A DNA stretch of 64,000 nt from Chelatococcus composti (GTDB lineage: Bacteria > Pseudomonadota > Alphaproteobacteria > Rhizobiales > Beijerinckiaceae), in contig NZ_JACHEH010000004.1 in the NCBI RefSeq assembly GCF_014201415.1, positions 453,197 to 517,196 of the forward strand, given 5' to 3'. Below the pieces are notes generated by a model. It was not told where the DNA came from and did not search any database. It was given only the letters and a program-made list of their open reading frames with translations. The translations under genes were made by a program, and so were the position numbers. This document shows, in pieces, positions 46,037-54,870 of the stretch; the first letter of the stretch is position 1, and each line of letters opens with the position of its first letter.

Positions 46037-47107
46037 TCAACCACCCCGCATCGCACGCAAGCGCGCGCGAGTGCCCGGCGGCTCGTCGTCCTCACGGCGC
46101 AGGCCAGGGCCGAAGGAGGCGCGCAGGCGCGTAGGCGGCGTCTCGTGCAGCCGGTTCCAGACCCTCCGGAGCTGGCGCGCCGACGAGAATCCCGTGCGCT
46201 CGGCAACGGTTTCCATGTCGAGCCGCGAGCCGATCACCAGCTCCCGCGCCATGGCGATGCGCATACGGTTCACATATTCGGTCACGCTCATGCCGGCGTG
46301 CTGATTGAACAGCCGCGAGAGGTTGCGCGGGCTCGTCCCGGCCACCCTCGCCAACGCCGCGACGGACCAGTTGCGGGCGGGATCGGCACCCACCGCATCC
46401 TGCACGCGGTGGACGGCGGGATGGATGTGATTGCGCCCCTCCAGCCAGGGCGAGAGCTGCGGATCCCCGCCGGCGCGGCGCAGGTAGACGACAAGGTCCC
46501 GCGCCACAGCGAGCGCCGCGGCATGGCCGGCCTCCCGGGCGACCAGATGGAGCATGAGGTCGATGCCGGCCGTGACGCCGGCGCTCGTCAGCCGCTCGCC
46601 ATCCTCCACATAGAGCCGGTTTTCCCGGACACGCGCGCCCGGCGCAAGGCGCATCAGCTCGCCGATCGTCGCATGATGGGTGGTGCATTCGTGGCCGTCG
46701 AGCAATCCCGCACGGGCCGCGAGCAGCGCGCCGGAACAGATCGAGACAAGGCGGATGCCGGGCCGGATGGATCGCTTCAGCCAGTCGACGATCTCCGCCT
46801 CGCGCGCGGCGTCGTCGGCGCCCCGGCCGCGGGCCGTGCCGAGCGGCTCGTCTACCGAACCGGATATGACGACGAGGGCGCCGTCGGGCAGCCTGTCCGG
46901 CAACGGCGCAATGGGTGCCAGATCGAGCCCGATCGAGCTCGTCACGGAGGGCGCCGGGCCAACATAGCGGACAGTGAAGCGCACCGCCTCCTGGTCGAGG
47001 TTCGCCCGCCGCAACACCTCCATCGGCCCGGCGATGTCGAGCAGCAGCGTCCACGGCGGCACGACCACGAAGACGGGGATGATCCGCGGCTGCCCCGCCT
47101 CGCTCAT
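46037..47107 (-). CDS. GlxA-type transcriptional regulator (DJ-1/PfpI domain plus AraC HTH)
   Basis: 356 residues from the ATG at 47107. The N-terminal DJ-1/PfpI-like domain (1-200) has FVVVPPWTLLLDIAGPMEVLRRAN and RLVSICSGALLAARAGLLDGHECTTHH, with the Cys elbow in SICSGA. The C-terminal AraC-type double HTH (about 245-335) includes LARVAGTSPRNLSRLFNQHAGMSVTEYVNRMR. It overlaps the upstream cysteine hydrolase gene by ATGA, so it probably regulates that enzyme's pathway. Confidence 0.88.
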   Translation of the reverse strand: MSEAGQPRIIPVFVVVPPWTLLLDIAGPMEVLRRANLDQEAVRFTVRYVGPAPSVTSSIGLDLAPIAPLPDRLPDGALVVISGSVDEPLGTARGRGADDAAREAEIVDWLKRSIRPGIRLVSICSGALLAARAGLLDGHECTTHHATIGELMRLAPGARVRENRLYVEDGERLTSAGVTAGIDLMLHLVAREAGHAAALAVARDLVVYLRRAGGDPQLSPWLEGRNHIHPAVHRVQDAVGADPARNWSVAALARVAGTSPRNLSRLFNQHAGMSVTEYVNRMRIAMARELVIGSRLDMETVAERTGFSSARQLRRVWNRLHETPPTRLRASFGPGLRREDDEPPGTRARLRAMRGG

Positions 47108-47667
47108 GCCGCCGCCCCGCCCTGCCGGCCGGCCAGCGCCTCCTCGACGGTGACGATGCGCGCAAAGCGGCCTGCCAGCACCAGCTCTGTCCGGGCGCGA
47201 ATGTCTGCGGCGCTCCATTCCCGCCCTGCCGCGTCGGTCATCGGGAAGGTAAGCGTCGCCTCGCCGACGTAATCGACCTCATAGCCAAGGTCTGAGGCGT
47301 GGCGCGCCGTCGTCTCGCAGCACTGCTCGGTGCGGATGCCGGACACGATCACGCGGCGGATGCCGTTGCGTGTCAGCCAGACGTCAAGGCCGGTGCCGAC
47401 GAGCGCGCTGTGGCGACGCTTGCGGAACACTGCATCGGGCGCAATGCGCAGCGGCTCGAGCGGCCTGACAAGTCCTGACGTCTCCGCGAAGGGCCCCGTG
47501 TCATCGAGATGGAAGATCTGGACAACGGGCATTCCGGCCGCTTTCGCGCCATCGACCAGCGCCTGCTGGCGCGCGATGTAGGCCGGCACGCCCTCCTCGC
47601 GGAAGTAGGGGCGATGCCGGAAGGACTCCTGGGCGTCCACGACGAGAAGTGCGGTATCGCAAGCCAT
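47104..47667 (-). CDS. Isochorismatase-family cysteine hydrolase
   Basis: 187 residues from the ATG at 47667. The catalytic triad is visible: Asp in ALLVVDAQESF, Lys in AVFRKRRHSAL and Cys in GIRTEQCCETTARHA, plus the cis-peptide region IVSGI. Family members hydrolyse amides or isochorismate. Coupling to a GlxA-type regulator is common for nicotinamidase-like and other amide hydrolases. Substrate unknown. Confidence 0.85.
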   Translation of the reverse strand: MACDTALLVVDAQESFRHRPYFREEGVPAYIARQQALVDGAKAAGMPVVQIFHLDDTGPFAETSGLVRPLEPLRIAPDAVFRKRRHSALVGTGLDVWLTRNGIRRVIVSGIRTEQCCETTARHASDLGYEVDYVGEATLTFPMTDAAGREWSAADIRARTELVLAGRFARIVTVEEALAGRQGGAAA

Positions 47668-47944
47668 TGCGCTGCCTCCTGAACCGATCTCGACGGCACG
47701 ATAGCGCACGGCCCGTGCGGCGAAACGGCCGATGCGGACGAAAGAAGGACAATTCGCGCCATCGCATCCGCCTCACGGCCGGTTGCGCCGCCCTCCTGCC
47801 CGGCTCGCTCCACCCGGAAATATGGAATTCCCGGAAAATTCCTTTGATCCACCCGCGATGTTCATTGCATGAACAGGGGCAAATATGCGCGAATATATGG
47901 CATAAAATATAAACATATCAATCGCTCTTGAGGATGACAAAGCA

Positions 47945-48730
47945 ATGAATGTAAATGAAATTACATTGAGCAACACGCCCAAATCATCGAATAATTCGCA
48001 AGGCGCTTTCGCAGCAAAAAGTGGTGGGCGCAGATGGCTCTCCTGCCTGCGCACCGCGCAGGATGGCGGGCGTCGTCGTGCCGCCGCTGAAGGAATCGCG
48101 AGCCCTCCGGACGCCAGCCGCATCCTGCACGAGGTCTACGAGGAAGCCGGCAAGATGCGCCGCGGCAGCGGCCGCGTGCTGAAGGCGGACGAGATCGCGA
48201 GCATCATCGACCGGCGCGCGGACAGACCCGTTCCCGACCGGCTCTACAGGGGGCAGACCGGTTCTGGCATCACCAGCTCGTTCGACTGGACGGGGCCGGA
48301 TGCGCAGGACCGCTACCTCGCTGCCATCATCGCCCACGCAGGCAGCCACAGCGGCACCGAGCAAGGCAGAGCGCCGTCCCTCACCATGAGCGAATCCACC
48401 GCCGAGCATTTCGCCCGGGCGAGGCCGGGCGCAAAGGTCTGGATCGTGGACACCACGCACGGCAGGCAGGATTTCCGCACGATCGAGGATATCCTGAAGA
48501 ACGATGGCCCCAGGCTGGTTCTGGAGGGCAAAGTCTCAAAGCCGGTCCTGGCGAGGGCCGTGGGCCTCACCGTCACGAACCAGTGGGAGGACGAAGTATT
48601 CTACACCCGCGGCAGCGTGCCGCAGGATTGGGCCCGCCCGCGCGGCCCCAGGCCGCTGCCGCGCCCTCTCGAGGAAGCCCGCCTGCGCGGTGGCAGGGAT
48701 CACCTTGCTCAAAATACTAAACACCCCTAG
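47945..48730 (+). CDS. Predicted R-S-E ADP-ribosyltransferase (toxin or effector)
   Basis: 261 residues, start supported by GAGG ten bases upstream. The three hallmarks of the R-S-E ADP-ribosyltransferase fold appear in order and at suitable spacing: RLYRGQTG with Arg102, the S-x-T-x-S strand SLTMSESTAEHFA (145-157), and the E-x-E catalytic motif QWEDEVFYTRGSVPQ with Glu215 and Glu217. The N-terminus (1-25) is Asn/Ser/Thr-rich and could be an unconventional secretion signal; no Sec signal is present. The first 30 codons and leader 47830-47944 are AT-rich, unlike neighbours. No immunity gene is obvious. It would transfer ADP-ribose from NAD to an unknown target. Confidence 0.65.
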   Translation: MNVNEITLSNTPKSSNNSQGAFAAKSGGRRWLSCLRTAQDGGRRRAAAEGIASPPDASRILHEVYEEAGKMRRGSGRVLKADEIASIIDRRADRPVPDRLYRGQTGSGITSSFDWTGPDAQDRYLAAIIAHAGSHSGTEQGRAPSLTMSESTAEHFARARPGAKVWIVDTTHGRQDFRTIEDILKNDGPRLVLEGKVSKPVLARAVGLTVTNQWEDEVFYTRGSVPQDWARPRGPRPLPRPLEEARLRGGRDHLAQNTKHP

Positions 48731-48761
48731 GCTGCGGAGATCGGTCACGACCGAAACAGCC

Positions 48762-49310
48762 ATGCCGCAGATCGGATCGCATCTGAAGGAGCTGCGCCGC
48801 CGCCGCAACATCAGTGTGCGCGAGCTGGCGCTGCGCTCGGGCGTCTCGCATTCCGCCATTTCGCTCATCGAGCGCGACCGCATGAGCCCGTCGGTCGACA
48901 CGCTGAGCGCCATCCTCGACGCACTCGGCACGACCCTGCCGGGCTTCTTCGCGGACCTCTATTCCAGAGTGCCTTACTCACCCTTCTATGCCGCGCACGA
49001 ATGGGTCGAGATCGGCAAGGCGGCCAGCATCTCATACCGGATGGTGGGGCTCAATCATCCAAATCGGCAGATGCTGGTGCTGCACGAGACCTATGCCCGC
49101 GGGGCCGACACGGGAGAGGCCGTCGCCCATTCCGCCCAGGAGGCGGGCCTGGTGACGCGTGGCGCCGTCGAGCTCACCGTGGGCAGCGAGAGCCGCGTGC
49201 TGAGGGCGGGCGACGGCTATTATTTCGACAGCCGCCAGCCCCATCGGTTCCGCAACGTCGCGGACGGCGAGAGCGAGATCGTGAGCGCCATGACGCCGCC
49301 GACCTATTAG
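48762..49310 (+). CDS. XRE-cupin regulator, PuuR-like
   Basis: 182 residues. The HTH (1-60) contains LKELRRRRNISVRELALRSGVSHSAISLIERDRMSPS. The C-terminal cupin (110-180) has VAHSAQEAGLVTRGAVELTVG and GDGYYFDSRQPHRFRN. This architecture matches PuuR, the putrescine-responsive repressor, and a polyamine-type ABC importer starts 128 bases downstream on the same strand. It probably controls that transporter. Confidence 0.88.
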   Translation: MPQIGSHLKELRRRRNISVRELALRSGVSHSAISLIERDRMSPSVDTLSAILDALGTTLPGFFADLYSRVPYSPFYAAHEWVEIGKAASISYRMVGLNHPNRQMLVLHETYARGADTGEAVAHSAQEAGLVTRGAVELTVGSESRVLRAGDGYYFDSRQPHRFRNVADGESEIVSAMTPPTY

Positions 49311-49438
49311 GATGTGAGGGTGGTTGACCGACCGCACGGAGTGGTGATTATCTTAACCACCAAGCGGTCGACAGCTTTCAAGTTGCCCGGGGCGTGCCCG
49401 CCCGCGGGGATAACCAACAAACGACAGAGGGGAAAGTC

Positions 49439-50491
49439 ATGCGATCGGTGAGGACACTTGCACTTGTCGGCTGCCTGTCGGCCGTCGTCGGCGTGTGGGG
49501 TAGCATCGGGGCACAGGCGCGCGACCTCACGGTCGTGTCCTGGGGTGGCAACTATCAGGACGCCCAGCGAAAGATCTATTTCGAGCCCTTCGCGAAGAAG
49601 ACCGGCAAGCCGGTGCTCGATGAGAGCTGGGATGGCGGCATCGGCGTCATCGCCGCCAAGGTCAAGGCGGGCGTCCCGAACTGGGACGTGGTGCAGGTCG
49701 AGGCGGAGGAGCTTACCCTCGGCTGCGCCGACGGGTTCTACGAGAAGCTCGACTGGGACAAGCTGGGCGGCAAGGACAAGTTCCTGCCGGCGGCCGTGAA
49801 CGACTGCGGCGTGGGTGCCATCGTCTGGAGCACCGCGATCGCCTATGACGGGGACAAGCTCAAGGAGGGGCCGACCTCCTGGGCCGACTTCTGGGACGTG
49901 CAGAAGTTCCCCGGCAAGCGCTCCCTGCGGCGCGGCCCGAAGTACTCGCTCGAGTTCGCCCTGATGGCTGACGGCGTTCCTCCCGCCGAGGTCTACAAGG
50001 TGCTCTCGACGCCCGAGGGCGTGGACCGCGCCTTCAAGAAGCTCGACGAGCTGAAGCCCCACATCGTGTGGTGGGAATCGGGCGCCCAGCCGCTGCAGCT
50101 CCTCGCCTCCGGCGAGGTGGTGATGACGACGGCCTACAACGGGCGCATCGCAGGCATCAACAAGTCCGAGGGCAAGAACTTCAAGATCGTCTGGCCGGGC
50201 AGCATCTATGCCATCGACAGCTGGGTCATCCTGAAGAACAGCCCCAACAAGGACGCGGCGATGGACTTCATCGCCTTCGCCAGCCAGCCTGAGAACCAGG
50301 TGAAGCTGCCAGAATACGTCGCCTACGGCCTGCCCAACAAGGAAGCGGCCAATGCCGTGCCGGCCGCGCTCCAGGCGGACCTGCCCACGGCGCCGGAGAA
50401 CCTTGCCGGGGCTCTCGCGCTCGATGCCGACTTCTGGGTGGACAACATCGAGGAACTCAACAAGCGCTTCAACGCCTGGCTCGCCCAGTGA
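49439..50491 (+). CDS. Periplasmic polyamine-type solute-binding protein
   Basis: 350 residues from the ATG at 49439, with GAGGGGAAAG upstream. The signal peptide ends near AQARD. The mature protein has the PotD/PotF-like opening LTVVSWGGNYQDAQRKIYFEPF, then WDVVQVEAEELTLGCADGF and SWVILKNSPNKDAAMDFIAFAS. It would deliver spermidine, putrescine or a related cation to the following ABC importer. The exact ligand cannot be read from motifs. Confidence 0.87.
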   Translation: MRSVRTLALVGCLSAVVGVWGSIGAQARDLTVVSWGGNYQDAQRKIYFEPFAKKTGKPVLDESWDGGIGVIAAKVKAGVPNWDVVQVEAEELTLGCADGFYEKLDWDKLGGKDKFLPAAVNDCGVGAIVWSTAIAYDGDKLKEGPTSWADFWDVQKFPGKRSLRRGPKYSLEFALMADGVPPAEVYKVLSTPEGVDRAFKKLDELKPHIVWWESGAQPLQLLASGEVVMTTAYNGRIAGINKSEGKNFKIVWPGSIYAIDSWVILKNSPNKDAAMDFIAFASQPENQVKLPEYVAYGLPNKEAANAVPAALQADLPTAPENLAGALALDADFWVDNIEELNKRFNAWLAQ

Positions 50492-50604
50492 CGGCAGCCG
50501 GCTGACCGATCCGGGGCGGGCCCTGGCGCCCGCCCAGATTTCCTTCGTGGCCCGCCCGGCACGCACGCGTCTGTGCTGGCGGGCCCTCGGTATCGGGCGG
50601 AGCA

Positions 50605-51660
50605 ATGGGCGCCTTCATCGCGTTTAAGAACGTTACGAAAAAATTCGGGGCCCTGACGGTCGTCGACAACCTCGACCTCGAGATCGCCAAGGGCGAGTTC
50701 GTCAGCCTGCTCGGGCCTTCCGGCTCCGGCAAGACAACCCTTCTGATGATGCTCGCGGGCTTCGAGCGGCCGACGAGCGGAGAGATTTTTCTGGACGGCA
50801 AGCCTATCACGCACCTGCCGCCGCATCGCCGGCAGATGGGCATGGTGTTCCAGAACTACGCCCTTTTTCCACACATGACTGTGGCGGAGAATGTCGCCTT
50901 CCCGCTCGAGATGCAGCGCGTACCGCGGGCCGAGATCGTCCGGCGCGTGGAGCGCGCGCTCGACATGGTGCGCCTCGGCGCGCTCAAAGACCGCAAGCCC
51001 TCGCAACTTTCGGGCGGCCAGCAGCAGCGCGTGGCGCTGACGCGCGCCCTCGTCTTCGAGCCGGACGTCATCCTCATGGACGAGCCGCTCGGCGCGCTCG
51101 ACAAGCAGCTGCGTGAGCACATGCAGCTCGAGATCCGCGACCTGCACCGGCGGCTGGGGCTCACCATCGTCTTCGTCACCCACGACCAGTCGGAGGCGCT
51201 GACGATGTCGGACCGCATCGCCGTCTTCAACGCCGGCAAGATCGAGCAGATCGACACGCCGCAGATGGTCTACGACCGCCCGCGAACCCGCTTCGTCGCC
51301 GAGTTTATCGGCGAGACCAACCTCGTCGCCGGCAAGGTCGTGGACGCGGGGGGCGAACGGGCCGTGGTGCGCGTGGGCGATGCCGCCCTCAGCGTGTGCG
51401 GGAACGTGCAGCCCGGGCGGGACGTGTCGCTGTCGCTGCGCCCGGAGCGCATCCGTCTCGGCTCAACGCCGGCTGCCGCCAACGCCCTGCCCGTCACCGT
51501 CGCAGACTGCATCTACCATGGCGACCACATGCGCCTGGTCCTGAAAAGCGGCTCTCTTGAGCTCGTGGCGCGGGCCGAGAGGCTCGCCGGCGACTGGCCG
51601 GTGGGCACCGAAGCCGTCGCCTCCTTCGATCCCCAGGACTGCACGGTGCTCGCCTCATGA
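50605..51660 (+). CDS. potA: Polyamine-type ABC importer, ATP-binding subunit
   Basis: 351 residues. Walker A is GPSGSGKTT, the Q-loop is FQNYALFPHMTV, the signature LSGGQQQRVALTRAL, Walker B VILMDEPLGALD and the switch His in FVTHDQSEAL. A C-terminal TOBE domain (from about 275) is typical of PotA. It begins 113 bases after the binding-protein gene and overlaps the next permease gene by ATGA. Confidence 0.9.
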   Translation: MGAFIAFKNVTKKFGALTVVDNLDLEIAKGEFVSLLGPSGSGKTTLLMMLAGFERPTSGEIFLDGKPITHLPPHRRQMGMVFQNYALFPHMTVAENVAFPLEMQRVPRAEIVRRVERALDMVRLGALKDRKPSQLSGGQQQRVALTRALVFEPDVILMDEPLGALDKQLREHMQLEIRDLHRRLGLTIVFVTHDQSEALTMSDRIAVFNAGKIEQIDTPQMVYDRPRTRFVAEFIGETNLVAGKVVDAGGERAVVRVGDAALSVCGNVQPGRDVSLSLRPERIRLGSTPAAANALPVTVADCIYHGDHMRLVLKSGSLELVARAERLAGDWPVGTEAVASFDPQDCTVLAS

Positions 51661-52847
51661 GCCGGCCCAGTATCAGGGACAGGGCTTGGGCCGCTGCGCT
51701 GGTCGCGCCGCTCGTCCTCTTTCTCGTCCTGTTCTTCGTCTGGCCGCTGTGGACCATGGTGACGGCCTCCGTGGTCGACGACGCGGTGACGAAAGTGTTA
51801 CCGCGCACCGCTGCCGCCATGGCGCAGTGGGATGGCAACGACCTGCCGCCGCCGGCGGTGCAGACCGCCTTCGCGGAGGATCTTCGCTCGGCCGAGGACC
51901 AGCAGGCCCTCGGCGAGGCGGTGCGCCGGCTGAACAGCGCCGTTTCCGGCTTCCGCACCCTTCTCTCCCGCACCGTGACGGCAGCCCGCGAGGCGGCTGA
52001 CCTCGCTTCGCTCGATCTTGCCGCCATCGACCGGCGCTGGAGCGATCCCCGCTTCTGGCGCGCCATCAGGGACGCGGTGCCGCCCTACACGGACCGCAAC
52101 CTGCTCGCCGCCCTCGACCTCAAGCGTGACGCATCCGGAAACATCACGGCGGAGGACCCGGGCACGGCGGCGAACCGAGTCATCATGCTGCGCACCTTCG
52201 TGATCGCGGGCACGGTCACGCTGGTGTGCGCCCTCATCGGCCTGCCCTATGCGATGCTGGCCGCCTCGGCGAGTGGCCTCGTGCGGGCGCTCCTGCTGCT
52301 GGCCGTGCTGCTGCCGCTGTGGACCTCGCTGCTTGTGCGCACGGCAGCCTGGTTCATCCTGCTGCAACAGGAAGGGCTCATCAACGATGCGCTCATGGCC
52401 ATCGGCCTCATCGACGGGCCGCTGCCGCTCATTTTCAACCGGCTTGGCGTCATCATTGCCATGACGCACGTGCTGCTGCCCTTCATGGTGCTGCCCATCT
52501 ACAGCGTGCTCATCGCCGTGCCGCGCAACCTCATGCCGGCAGCAGCCTCGCTCGGCGCCGGGCCATTGCGCGCCTTCTGGCGCGTCCTGCTGCCGCTCGC
52601 CATGCCCGGGCTGATGTCGGGCTGCCTGCTCGTCTTCATGGTGGCCATCGGCTACTACATCACGCCCGCGCTCGTCGGCGGCGCCAACGACCAGATGATC
52701 TCCTCGGTCATCGCCTTCTACGCGCTCGGCACCGCCAACTGGGGCATGGCGGGAGCGCTCGGCCTCATCCTCCTGGCGGTCACGCTGCTGCTCTACGTCG
52801 TCTACGGGCGGCTGTCGCGCTCGCCGCAGCTGCCCGGGGGGGCCTGA
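51657..52847 (+). CDS. potB: Polyamine-type ABC importer, permease 1, with long periplasmic insert
   Basis: 396 residues. The first helix (about 12-36) is followed by roughly 140 mostly hydrophilic, helical residues before the second helix near residue 180. This is an enlarged periplasmic segment not found in E. coli PotB. The permease core has LLPLWTSLLVRTAAWFILLQ and the EAA-like loop AAASLGAGPLRAFWRVLLPLAMPGL. It forms the membrane channel with the next gene product. Confidence 0.88.
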   Translation: MSRPSIRDRAWAAALVAPLVLFLVLFFVWPLWTMVTASVVDDAVTKVLPRTAAAMAQWDGNDLPPPAVQTAFAEDLRSAEDQQALGEAVRRLNSAVSGFRTLLSRTVTAAREAADLASLDLAAIDRRWSDPRFWRAIRDAVPPYTDRNLLAALDLKRDASGNITAEDPGTAANRVIMLRTFVIAGTVTLVCALIGLPYAMLAASASGLVRALLLLAVLLPLWTSLLVRTAAWFILLQQEGLINDALMAIGLIDGPLPLIFNRLGVIIAMTHVLLPFMVLPIYSVLIAVPRNLMPAAASLGAGPLRAFWRVLLPLAMPGLMSGCLLVFMVAIGYYITPALVGGANDQMISSVIAFYALGTANWGMAGALGLILLAVTLLLYVVYGRLSRSPQLPGGA

Positions 52848-52850
52848 TCC

Positions 52851-53639
52851 ATGCTGCGCGCGCTCCAGATCGTTTTCGGCGTCCTCGTCGTCGCCTTCTT
52901 GATCCTGCCGATCATCGCCATCCTGCCGCTCGCTTTCACGTCGAGCGTGTTCCTCACCTATCCCATCCCGGCCTATTCGCTGAGGTGGTTCGAGGAGCTG
53001 GTGACGGCCGACGTGTGGCGCCTGTCCATCGTCAACAGCCTCATCATAGGCATCGGCGCGACCGTACTCTCGACCGTGCTCGGCACGCTGGCGGCGCTCG
53101 GCCTGCGCCGGAGCGCCCTGCCCCTCGCCGGCCTTCTGAGGACCCTGTTCCTGCTGCCCATGGTGGTTCCGGCCGTCGTGCTCGGCGTCGGCATGCAGAT
53201 CCTGCTCGTGCGGCTCGGCCTCGCCAGCTCCTATACGGGTGTCATCATCGCCCATGCGGTGCTGTGCGTGCCCTTCGTCGTGGTGAGCGTCTCGGCGGCT
53301 CTGCAGGGCATCGATCCGGCCATCGAGAGGGCGGCCATGAGCCTCGGCGCGCCGCCCGTCACGGTCTTCCGCCGCGTCACCCTGCCGCTTGCCGTGCCGG
53401 GCGTCGTCTCCGGCGCCGTGTTCGCCTTCGCCACATCGCTCGACGAGGTGGTGATCACGCTCTTCGTCGCGGGCCCGAACCAGCGCACCCTGGCGCGGCA
53501 GATGTTCTCGAGCATCCGTGAGAACATCAGCCCCACCGTGGCGGCCGCGGCACTGCTGCTGATCGTGGGGACACTGTGTCTTGCCGCCCTCGCCGCGCTG
53601 CTGCGCCGCCGCGAGAAGCGGGCGACGGCGCTGCCGTGA
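52851..53639 (+). CDS. potC: Polyamine-type ABC importer, permease 2
   Basis: 262 residues, six helices. The PotC-like opening has VFLTYPIPAYSLRWFEELV. The EAA loop AAMSLGAPPVTVFRRVTLPLAVPGV contacts the ATPase, and ATSLDEVVITLFVAGP is characteristic. It begins three bases after permease 1. It ends the operon, and gldA is convergent. Confidence 0.9.
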   Translation: MLRALQIVFGVLVVAFLILPIIAILPLAFTSSVFLTYPIPAYSLRWFEELVTADVWRLSIVNSLIIGIGATVLSTVLGTLAALGLRRSALPLAGLLRTLFLLPMVVPAVVLGVGMQILLVRLGLASSYTGVIIAHAVLCVPFVVVSVSAALQGIDPAIERAAMSLGAPPVTVFRRVTLPLAVPGVVSGAVFAFATSLDEVVITLFVAGPNQRTLARQMFSSIRENISPTVAAAALLLIVGTLCLAALAALLRRREKRATALP

Positions 53640-53670
53640 GGGAGTGAGCGGCGCCCGGAAGGCGCGGCCG

Positions 53671-54759
53671 CTATGCCGTTTCCTTCGTCCTGGCCCGCTC
53701 TTCCACGGCCTCGATGGCGGCGGCGATTTCGGCCGGCGCCAGCGGCTTCTCGAAGTGCTTCGTGTGCGGGGCCTGGGCCGTCAGCTCGGCAATGAGCGCG
53801 ATCTCCGCCTCGCCGCCCGCAAAGCCCAGCTCGGCGAGGCTCACCGGCAGGCCGGCCGTGCGGAAGAAGCGGCGCATGTCGTCGACGAAGGAGCTCGCCC
53901 GCCCCTCCAGCTCCACCTGGACGAGCAGCGCATAGGCCACCTGCAGGCCGTGCAGCGCCTCTGCCGGTCCCTTCACCGCCGAGAGGCCGCGCGTCATGGC
54001 GTGGCAGATGGACAGGCCCCCGCTCTCGAAGGCGAGCCCGCTCATGAGTACGCTCGCCTCCACGACCCGCTCCAGCGCCTCGTCCGGCTCGCCGCGCCTG
54101 ACGGCGGCGAGCGCGGCGGCACTGTCGGCGCGGATGGTGGCGTAGCAGGCTCGGGCGAGCGCAAGCGCAGCGAGCGGAGCGCGCCCGCCGAACATGTTGG
54201 TGCCGCCCTTGCGGAAGCACTGCTCCACCTCGAACTGCTTGACGACGGCATCGCCGATGCCGGCCGACAGCAGTCGGGCCGGTGCCTTCGCGATGATCGC
54301 CGTATCAACGAGGACGAGGTCGGGATTGGCGGGGAGCTTCTCGACGCCCACAAGCTTGTGCTTCTCGTCGTAGAGCACGACGACGTGGCTCGTCGGCGAA
54401 TCGTTCGAGGCGATGGTGGGCACCGTGACGAGACGCACGCCCAGGCGCCCGCCCAGGGATTTGCCCGCGTCGATCGCCTTGCCGCCGCCGGCGGCAATCA
54501 CCACGTCCGGTCGCACATCACGCGCCGCGGCCTCCAGCCGGTCGATCTCGGCTCGGGTGATCTCGCCGCCAAAGCGCACGGCCGTGAACCCAACGCCCGC
54601 CGCCCGGCACCCTGCGCCGACGCTCTCGCCGATCAGCCCCAGCACGTGATCGTCCGCAAGAAGAAGGGCGCTCCTGCCAAGCTTCGCCACCTCCTCACCC
54701 AGCTGCGCAATGGCGCCGGGGCCCTGCAGATACCGGCGCGGGGATCCGAAAATGATCAT
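53671..54759 (-). CDS. gldA: Glycerol dehydrogenase-like iron/zinc alcohol dehydrogenase
   Basis: 362 residues of the GldA group: MIIFGSPRRYLQGPGAI, NAD-binding VVIAAGGGKAIDAGKSLG, VPTIASNDSPTSHVVVLYDE and metal ligands in GIGDAVVKQFEVEQC (Asp), CHAMTRG (His) and AEALHGLQVAYALLVQ (His). The ligands fit a Zn-dependent GldA. It oxidises glycerol to dihydroxyacetone or a related vicinal diol. It is convergent with the polyamine transporter. The 414 bases upstream (54760-55173) hold a direct repeat and an AT-rich inverted repeat but no gene I can support. Confidence 0.87.
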   Translation of the reverse strand: MIIFGSPRRYLQGPGAIAQLGEEVAKLGRSALLLADDHVLGLIGESVGAGCRAAGVGFTAVRFGGEITRAEIDRLEAAARDVRPDVVIAAGGGKAIDAGKSLGGRLGVRLVTVPTIASNDSPTSHVVVLYDEKHKLVGVEKLPANPDLVLVDTAIIAKAPARLLSAGIGDAVVKQFEVEQCFRKGGTNMFGGRAPLAALALARACYATIRADSAAALAAVRRGEPDEALERVVEASVLMSGLAFESGGLSICHAMTRGLSAVKGPAEALHGLQVAYALLVQVELEGRASSFVDDMRRFFRTAGLPVSLAELGFAGGEAEIALIAELTAQAPHTKHFEKPLAPAEIAAAIEAVEERARTKETA

Positions 54760-54870
54760 TGTCTCAGTCTTCCTTCCGTTCGCCCAGGCGTGCCGGGGGC
54801 GCGAGATATTCTCGTGTCCCGCCCCGAGGGCTCAAGAAGGAAAACGATGGCAGGCTGTCTGGAGCACAGT

